From the NCBI RefSeq assembly GCF_014873945.1, contig NZ_JADBEC010000002.1, positions 1,798,001 to 1,862,000 of the forward strand: a stretch of 64,000 bases of DNA, in the 5' to 3' direction. Position numbers and translations under genes: made by a program. Source of the stretch: Rhizobium viscosum. GTDB lineage: Bacteria > Pseudomonadota > Alphaproteobacteria > Rhizobiales > Rhizobiaceae. This document shows, in pieces, positions 59,052-64,000 of the stretch. Numbering within the stretch: position 1 is the first letter of the stretch; every line of letters starts with the position of its first letter. The notes under the pieces were generated by a model that was given only the letters and a program-made list of their open reading frames with translations, made no database searches and was not told the origin of the DNA.

Positions 59052-60424
59052 AACCGGCTCAGCCAATCGTGATTATCGGTGCCGGTCCGGCCGGTATCGC
59101 CGCAGCCAGGACGCTTGCCGATGCCGGCCTTCGTCCGGTCGTGATCGATGAAGGTCGATCTGCGGGCGGCCAGATATTCCGCAAGCCCGAGCCGGAGCTC
59201 TCGCGATCGCTGAGCGACCTCTACGGCTTCGATGCAAAGCGCGCTCAAGCGTTCCGCGCTGATGTGGCCGATCTCAAGGCGGTCGTCGAATACCATGCCG
59301 AAACAGCAGTCTGGAACGCCGAACCCGGCGCACTCCATCTGGTAAGCTGCGGGCGCGCCTTCGTACAGCGCTGGTCGCGCCTGATCATCGCAAGTGGCGC
59401 CATGGATCGCGTCGTGCCGATGAAGGGATGGACGGCTCCTGGTGTCTACAGTCTGGGCGGCGCGCAGATCGCCCTCAAGGCGGAGGCATCATTGATCGGT
59501 CGGACTGTCGTGCTTGTAGGTACCGGGCCGCTTCTTTACCTCGTCGCCTACCAGTATGCCCGGGCCGGGGCGACTGTCCCGGCCGTCCTGGAGACCGCGA
59601 AACCCTTCAACGATCTGTCGGTCCTGCCGGCATTGGCCTCCGGCGGTGCCACATTCGCCCGCGGGCTCTATTTTATTGCCTGGCTTCGGGCGCATGGTAT
59701 TCCGGTACTCACCGGTGTTGTTCCCGTGGAGGCGACACGCGGCGGTGATGGCCGCGTAAATGGACTAGAGTTCCGCTGTGACGGCCGGGATATGTTCCTT
59801 GCCTGTGATGCGCTTGCTGTGGGGCACGGTCTGAAAGCGGAGACGCAGATTGCTGACCTCCTCGGTGTCGACTTCCAATTCAACGCACCGCAGAGACAGT
59901 GGCTGCCGAAGGTCGATATTGACGGACGCTCGTCACTCGCGAATGTCTATCTGGCAGGCGACGGCTCCTCTGTTCGTGGCAGCGTCATCGCAGCCGCGAG
60001 CGGGCGGCTCGCGGCTGTGGCACTGCTTCGGGATGTTTCACATGAGGAAAACGGGCCATCGGAGCGCGACCGGGCTCTGATTGGAAGAGCGGCACGCTTT
60101 CGCAATGCTCTCGATCGCGTCTTCCCCTTTCCGTCGCACATCGCCGAAACACTGCCGGATGAGACCATGGTCTGTCGCTGTGAAGGCCTCACGGCAGGTG
60201 ACATCCGCCGGACTGTGATCGAATCCGGCGAGTCAGACATCAATCGTATCAAGGCCTTCTGCCGGCTCGGCATGGGGCGATGCCAGGGACGCATCTGCGC
60301 GCCCGCGGCTGCCGAGATCATTGCGGCGACTGCCCGGGTCGATATCAGTGCCATCGGCCGCTTGCGCACTCAGGCTCCGATCAAGCCGATGGCGCTCAAG
60401 CATCTCACGGAGATCGGCCGATGA
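59048..60424 (+). CDS. FAD/NAD-binding alpha subunit (HcnB/OoxA-like)
   Basis: This 458-aa flavoprotein has an FAD-binding Rossmann motif IVIIGAGPAGIAAARTLADA with the acidic end VVIDE, a second nucleotide motif VVLVGTGPLLYLVAYQYA, and a C-terminal cysteine cluster (MVCRCEGLTAGDIRRTV, then CRLGMGRCQGRICAP) that binds a second 2Fe-2S. This is the HcnB/opine oxidase subunit A/hydroxyproline dehydrogenase alpha layout at normal length. ATG 59048 overlaps the 2Fe-2S gene stop and its own stop overlaps the DAAO-like gene start. The complex would oxidise a secondary or D-amino acid; substrate not determined. Confidence 0.9.
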   Translation: MKPAQPIVIIGAGPAGIAAARTLADAGLRPVVIDEGRSAGGQIFRKPEPELSRSLSDLYGFDAKRAQAFRADVADLKAVVEYHAETAVWNAEPGALHLVSCGRAFVQRWSRLIIASGAMDRVVPMKGWTAPGVYSLGGAQIALKAEASLIGRTVVLVGTGPLLYLVAYQYARAGATVPAVLETAKPFNDLSVLPALASGGATFARGLYFIAWLRAHGIPVLTGVVPVEATRGGDGRVNGLEFRCDGRDMFLACDALAVGHGLKAETQIADLLGVDFQFNAPQRQWLPKVDIDGRSSLANVYLAGDGSSVRGSVIAAASGRLAAVALLRDVSHEENGPSERDRALIGRAARFRNALDRVFPFPSHIAETLPDETMVCRCEGLTAGDIRRTVIESGESDINRIKAFCRLGMGRCQGRICAPAAAEIIAATARVDISAIGRLRTQAPIKPMALKHLTEIGR

Positions 60425-61572
60425 GTGCGTCCTTCGACATCGCGATCGTCGGCGGCGGTCTGGCCGGCTGCGCGGCGGCCCTGCACGCACGTCGTATGGG
60501 CGCCTCCGTCATCCTGTTCGAACGCGGCCGTTGCGGAGCCCAGGCGAGCGGCGTCAACTATGGCGGTGTCCGTCAACAGGGGCGCCACCCAGCTGAACTG
60601 CCCTTGGCCCGCCGTAGCCGCGCGATCTGGAGCAATCTGCAGAGCCTAGTCGGCAGCGACTGCGAATTCAGGGCGACGGGTCATCTGAAGCTCGCGCGAA
60701 GCGATGCAGACATGCACGACCTCGCAGCGCACCGGGAGCTGCTTGGAAGCCACGAGATTCATGCCGAAATTCTCGAGCGAGCCGAATTGCGCCTGCGCTT
60801 TCCATATGTCGCGCCGATCTATGCCGGCGCGTCTTTCTGCCCCGAGGATGGCCAGGCCAACCCCCGTCTGGTCGCGCCGGCCTTCGCCCGCGCGGCACGC
60901 GCACTCGGCGCTGACATCCGTGAATGCTGCCTCGTTAAGGAGATCCGGGTGTCGGAGCAGGGGTTTCTGCTTTGGCTGGCCGGGGATCCGTCACCCGTCA
61001 GGGCGCGGCGGCTCGTCAACACTGCCGGCGCCTGGGGCGCCGCAATCGCAGCATCGCTCGGCGATCAGGTCGAAGAAGCGGTGATGGCGCCGAACATGTG
61101 TGTGACGGAGCCCATTGCACCGCTGATCGGCCCCAATCTCGGGATCTGCGGCGGCGGCATCTATATCCGCCAGACAGGGCAGGGAAGCGTCGTTTTCGGA
61201 AGCGGCCTCGGTATCGCCGACCAGCACCAGTTGAAGGCGCGCCCGCTTGCGGAAGTTACGTGCGAGGCGGCCAGGTCCGCAATCGCAATGGTCCCCGCAC
61301 TTGCTGATGTCCTGCTCGTCAGGACCTGGACAGGTATCGAGGGCCGCATGCCGGACGGTCTGCCTGTCGTCGGACCGAGCCCCACACTCGACGGCCTCTT
61401 TCACGCTTTCGGCTTTTCGGGTCACGGTTTCCAACTCGGACCCGCAGTCGGTGCCGTGTTGGCCGAGCTTTGCCTTGAAGATCACTCCCCAACAGAGATC
61501 GACGGGCTTTCGATGAGCCGTTTCGAGAAGAGACCCGCCGCCTCGGACGCGGCAGGTCTTCATTCAGCCTGA
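60421..61572 (+). CDS. FAD-dependent oxidoreductase, DAAO-like beta subunit (HcnC/OoxB-like)
   Basis: This 383-aa D-amino-acid-oxidase-type flavoprotein has the FAD motif IAIVGGGLAGCAAALHARRM followed by ASVILFER, a family GVNYGGVRQQGRHPAEL segment and the C-terminal HAFGFSGHGFQLGPAVG. The fold is that of HcnC, sarcosine oxidase beta and opine oxidase B, the subunit that binds and oxidises the amine substrate. ATG 60421 overlaps the previous stop. The ABC importer genes follow 27 bases after the stop, indicating that the substrate is taken up from outside. Confidence 0.9.
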   Translation: MSASFDIAIVGGGLAGCAAALHARRMGASVILFERGRCGAQASGVNYGGVRQQGRHPAELPLARRSRAIWSNLQSLVGSDCEFRATGHLKLARSDADMHDLAAHRELLGSHEIHAEILERAELRLRFPYVAPIYAGASFCPEDGQANPRLVAPAFARAARALGADIRECCLVKEIRVSEQGFLLWLAGDPSPVRARRLVNTAGAWGAAIAASLGDQVEEAVMAPNMCVTEPIAPLIGPNLGICGGGIYIRQTGQGSVVFGSGLGIADQHQLKARPLAEVTCEAARSAIAMVPALADVLLVRTWTGIEGRMPDGLPVVGPSPTLDGLFHAFGFSGHGFQLGPAVGAVLAELCLEDHSPTEIDGLSMSRFEKRPAASDAAGLHSA

Positions 61573-61599
61573 CAACCATCCACAAAAGAGGGAACAGAC

Positions 61600-62481
61600 A
61601 TGCAGCATTTCATTTTCGGATTGCTTGGTGGCGCCATTGGGATCGCCGTTGCACTGCAACCGGGTCCGTCGGCGGCGACCGACCCGGCCTATCATCTTGC
61701 CGAAGCCGGCGTGCTGTCGGTCGCCATTACCGGCGACATGCCGGGCCTGGTGGCACGCGACGGTAAGCTTACCGGTTATGACGGAGATATCCTGCAGATC
61801 GCTGCCGAACGGCTCGATCTGAAGATCAAGCCGGTGCCGATGGAATGGTCCGGCGCGATCGCCGCCGTGCAAACCGGCCGCGTCGACATTATCGGCGGCA
61901 ATGTCGCCTGGACAAAGCAGCGCGCCGAAACGTTGTCCCTGACTGACCCGACCGGTTATTTCCAGAACGGCATCACCTCGCCCAAGGAGGCGGCTTGGCA
62001 CGCGTTGAAGGATCTGGAAAACCGCAAGGTCGGATCGATGACGGGCTTCTCATTTCTGCCGGAACTCCGGAGGATCAAGGGTCTCGAACTGTCTCTCTAC
62101 GACAGTTCCGACGCAGCACTGCGCGATCTTCTTGCCGGCCGCATCGAGGCGCTCGTCGGCGACCCTCCGGTCATCGACTACGCGCTTGCCAAGAACCCGG
62201 ACTGGGGGCTCGTCAACCTGCCCTTCACCGACAACAATCCGGACTATCCACTCCTGACCGGCCTCGGGCGGCAATATGTCTTCGGGCTGTCGAAAGACAA
62301 CGCGGCGCTCGCGGCAGCGCTGAATGCGGAGATCCGGGACCTCTGGACCTCCTGCACGGTCAACGCGATCGGCCAACGCTACGGCAACGTCAGTCGGGCG
62401 AACTATACCCCGTCGGTCGAAAACTTCCGGATTGGCGCCGATCGGCCGATCGGCTGGAAGCCGCCCGTCTGCGGGCAGTAG
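61600..62481 (+). CDS. Polar amino-acid ABC transporter substrate-binding protein
   Basis: This is a 293-aa periplasmic binding protein of the amino-acid family (PBP2, SBP_bac_3). The signal peptide MQHFIFGLLGGAIGIAVALQ is cleaved near SAA-TDPA. Family segments are GVLSVAITGDMPGLVARDGK, LTGYDGDILQIAAERLDLKI, AIAAVQTGRVDIIGGNVAWT and LRDLLAGRIEALVGDPPVID. It follows the dehydrogenase operon and is separated from the ATPase gene by a strong hairpin, as is common for a highly expressed binding protein. The start has GAGGGA ahead. The bound compound is probably the substrate of the HcnABC-like complex. Confidence 0.9.
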   Translation: MQHFIFGLLGGAIGIAVALQPGPSAATDPAYHLAEAGVLSVAITGDMPGLVARDGKLTGYDGDILQIAAERLDLKIKPVPMEWSGAIAAVQTGRVDIIGGNVAWTKQRAETLSLTDPTGYFQNGITSPKEAAWHALKDLENRKVGSMTGFSFLPELRRIKGLELSLYDSSDAALRDLLAGRIEALVGDPPVIDYALAKNPDWGLVNLPFTDNNPDYPLLTGLGRQYVFGLSKDNAALAAALNAEIRDLWTSCTVNAIGQRYGNVSRANYTPSVENFRIGADRPIGWKPPVCGQ

Positions 62482-62487
62482 CCGCCT

Positions 62488-62509
62488 CGCGGCCGGGTAA
62501 CCGGCCGCG
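62488..62509 (+). terminator. Intercistronic stem-loop after the binding-protein gene
   Basis: CGCGGCCGG (62488-62496) and CCGGCCGCG (62501-62509) form a perfect nine-pair stem with the loop GTAA. No T-run follows. It lies seven bases after the binding-protein stop and would protect that part of the mRNA or reduce downstream transcription. Confidence 0.7.
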
Positions 62510-62540
62510 CAAGTTCCTCTCATTGTTAAAGGAGGCGGGA

Positions 62541-63320
62541 ATGACCGCCGAATTTCTTCTCGAGGTCACCGATCTCGGTAAGTCCTATGGCCATCACACG
62601 GTCCTGAAGAACGTCTCCTTCGCCCTGCGGCGTGGCGAACGCATCGCGCTGATCGGGCCAAGTGGATCGGGCAAATCGACGTGCCTGAGAGCCATCAACT
62701 ATCTCGACCCACCGACTGCCGGTGATATCCTGTTGGAAGGACGCAGGATCGGTCGCCGGAAAAATGGCCGTCGCATGAGCGACCTCGAGCTTGCGCCGCA
62801 GCGGGCTGAGATCGGCATGGTGTTTCAGCATTTCCATCTGTGGCCGCATCTGAGCGTGCGTGCCAATGTTGCACTTCAGCCGCAGAAGGTCCGGGGCGTT
62901 TCAAGGGTGGAAGCCTCGCGCCTAGCCGAAGAGATGCTCGCCAAGGTGCATCTCGCCCCCAAGGTCGATGAGGTCCCGCAGCGTCTGTCCGGGGGGCAGC
63001 AGCAGCGCGTCGCCATCGCCCGCGCACTCGCCCAAAAGCCGAAGCTCCTACTATTCGACGAGCCGACATCGGCACTCGATCCGGAGCTTGTCGGCGAGGT
63101 CCTGACCGTAATCAAGGAGCTCGCCGGCGAGGGCAGGGCTATGGTGCTCGTCACTCATGAAATCGCTTTCGCCCGGGAGGTCGCCGACCGCATCCTGTTC
63201 ATGGATGACGGTCGCATCGTGGAGCAAGGACCGGCGAAGGATCTTCTCGATCACCCGCAATCACCACGCCTCAAGCAGTTCCTGGCAAGTCTCTCGCAGA
63301 GGGGGCAACGCGATGGATAA
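62541..63320 (+). CDS. Amino-acid ABC transporter ATPase
   Basis: This 259-aa ABC ATPase of the polar amino-acid type has Walker A GPSGSGKST, Q-loop VFQHFHLWPHL, signature LSGGQQQRVAIARAL, Walker B LLLFDEPTSALDPE and the H-loop VLVTHEIAFAREVADR. ATG 62541 has AAGGAGG eight bases ahead; longer in-frame starts lie inside the upstream gene. The stop overlaps the permease start by eight bases. It powers the importer of which the binding protein and two permeases are also encoded here. Confidence 0.95.
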   Translation: MTAEFLLEVTDLGKSYGHHTVLKNVSFALRRGERIALIGPSGSGKSTCLRAINYLDPPTAGDILLEGRRIGRRKNGRRMSDLELAPQRAEIGMVFQHFHLWPHLSVRANVALQPQKVRGVSRVEASRLAEEMLAKVHLAPKVDEVPQRLSGGQQQRVAIARALAQKPKLLLFDEPTSALDPELVGEVLTVIKELAGEGRAMVLVTHEIAFAREVADRILFMDDGRIVEQGPAKDLLDHPQSPRLKQFLASLSQRGQRDG

Positions 63321-63963
63321 CGTATTCCTTGAGAGGATCGTCGCCGCGCTGCTCGCTGGCGTGGGTGTGACGGTCGAAGTAACGGTGGGAGCTATGGCCG
63401 TGGCCGTTGTTATCGGTCTCGGCCTCGCGACGGTCGACTTCCTGGCGAAAGCCCGCATCGTACATGCGCTGATCCGGATCTATGTCGAGGCTCTTCGCAA
63501 CATCCCGAGCCTGACATTCCTGTTTCTCCTGTATTTTGGGCTCGCGGCTGTCGGGATCCGGCTGTCCTCCATGGTCGCCGCGGTTCTTGGCCTCGGACTG
63601 ATCGGCGGCGCGGTTGCCGTCGACATCTTCCGTTCGGGCCTGCATTCGGTTCCCGCAGGCCAAAAGGAGGCCGCCGCTTCGATCGGCCTGACGCCGTTTG
63701 CAGCCTTCCGGCTCATCGTTCTGCCGCAAGGCCTGCGTCTTTCACTTCCCTCCCTCGGCAACTATGCCGTCGGGCTCGTCAAGGATACTTCGCTCGTCGC
63801 TGCCATCGCCGCGCCGGAGGTGATGTTCAGCGCTCGGCAACTGGTGAACGAGACCTTCGAAACGGGCCTGATCTACGGGTGTACTGCGCTCGTCTATCTC
63901 GCCCTGACAACGGCTGTCGCCGGATCCCTATCCTTCGCCGAGCGCAAGCTGGAGACGCCATGA
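63313..63963 (+). CDS. Amino-acid ABC transporter permease 1
   Basis: This is a 216-aa inner-membrane permease of the HisMQ family with five hydrophobic helices and the EAA loop (AAASIGLTPFAAFRLIVLPQ). ATG 63313 overlaps the ATPase stop, and its own stop overlaps the start of the next permease gene (ATGA). The N-terminal segment VFLERIVAALLAGVGVTVEV, then VTVGAM, is the first helix. It would form a heterodimeric channel with the second permease. Confidence 0.95.
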   Translation: MDNVFLERIVAALLAGVGVTVEVTVGAMAVAVVIGLGLATVDFLAKARIVHALIRIYVEALRNIPSLTFLFLLYFGLAAVGIRLSSMVAAVLGLGLIGGAVAVDIFRSGLHSVPAGQKEAAASIGLTPFAAFRLIVLPQGLRLSLPSLGNYAVGLVKDTSLVAAIAAPEVMFSARQLVNETFETGLIYGCTALVYLALTTAVAGSLSFAERKLETP

Positions 63964-64000
63964 TGTTCTTCGATACTATCCTTGCCAATATTGGCGACTG
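63960..64000 (+). CDS. Amino-acid ABC transporter permease 2, 3'-truncated by window edge
   Basis: ATG 63960 overlaps the previous stop as ATGA. Only 13 codons (MMFFDTILANIGD) are inside the window. Their position after the first permease of a polar amino-acid importer makes a second HisMQ-type permease the natural reading; the sequence itself is too short to prove it. Confidence 0.6.
   Translation, partial: MMFFDTILANIGD

Noticed and set aside
1..64000. tRNA/rRNA genes, CRISPR arrays, replication origin (repABC), nod boxes
   Set aside because: None was recognised in a reading of both strands; no tRNA-like clover-leaf, repeat-spacer pattern or rep gene motif was seen. A dedicated scan could still reveal small RNAs.

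Overview
The window looks like part of an accessory replicon (plasmid or symbiotic/integrative region) of an alpha-proteobacterium of the Rhizobiales, most likely a Rhizobium/Sinorhizobium/Agrobacterium relative. The reasons are rhizobial-type genes (a plasmid-style LuxR/LuxI quorum-sensing pair, an alpha-proteobacterial PdxJ, a cyclase-TPR protein, a FrcBCA-like sugar ABC system), three toxin-antitoxin modules, and many decayed gene and IS fragments. No replication or conjugation genes, tRNA, rRNA or CRISPR array were seen. Assignments rest on reading motifs by eye; no database search was run.

Left part (1-16 kb): the 3' part of a LuxR-type regulator is followed by two small Ig-like/secreted-looking genes, a small broken gene, and a GC-richer block of four genes (WD40-like propeller, 968 aa, 836 aa and 1999 aa proteins). 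The four are collinear and tightly packed and resemble no characterised system I can name; this is the best candidate for an undescribed system. The block ends in a scar built from an IS5-type transposase fragment, an antibiotic-biosynthesis-monooxygenase fragment, a quinone-oxidoreductase fragment and an IS256-type transposase fragment.

16-29 kb: an Xre/MbcA-RES toxin-antitoxin pair, a DnaQ-like exonuclease, then a carbohydrate locus. One arm (minus strand) encodes a LacD-type aldolase, a ROK sugar kinase fused to a P-loop kinase, and a CofD-like protein. The other (plus strand) encodes a SorC regulator, a FrcBCA-like ABC importer, a deleted SDR gene, PdxJ and a HAD phosphatase. Together they suggest import, phosphorylation and aldol cleavage of an unidentified sugar or polyol.

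28-51 kb: a patchwork of small intact genes (cyclase-TPR, nucleotidyltransferase, 2H phosphoesterase, MBL hydrolase, HAD hydrolases, DUF2165/DUF2218 genes, Xre regulator, Imm26-type immunity protein, TacAT-like and VapBC-like modules) among at least ten pseudogenes. Two coherent units stand out: an HlyD/RbbA-like/ABC-2 permease exporter preceded by a perfect FNR/FixK-type box, a hairpin and a six-codon leader peptide; and a luxR-luxI pair followed by a small gene.

51-64 kb: a catabolic region with a C45 acyltransferase/hydrolase, a saccharopine-dehydrogenase-like protein, an alanine-racemase-like enzyme, a DMT exporter, a HAD-IIA phosphatase, an IclR regulator, an MmgE/PrpD protein, a three-subunit HcnABC/opine-oxidase-type dehydrogenase and a polar amino-acid ABC importer that runs off the right edge. 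The simplest reading is uptake and oxidation of an amino acid, D-amino acid, imino acid or opine-like compound.
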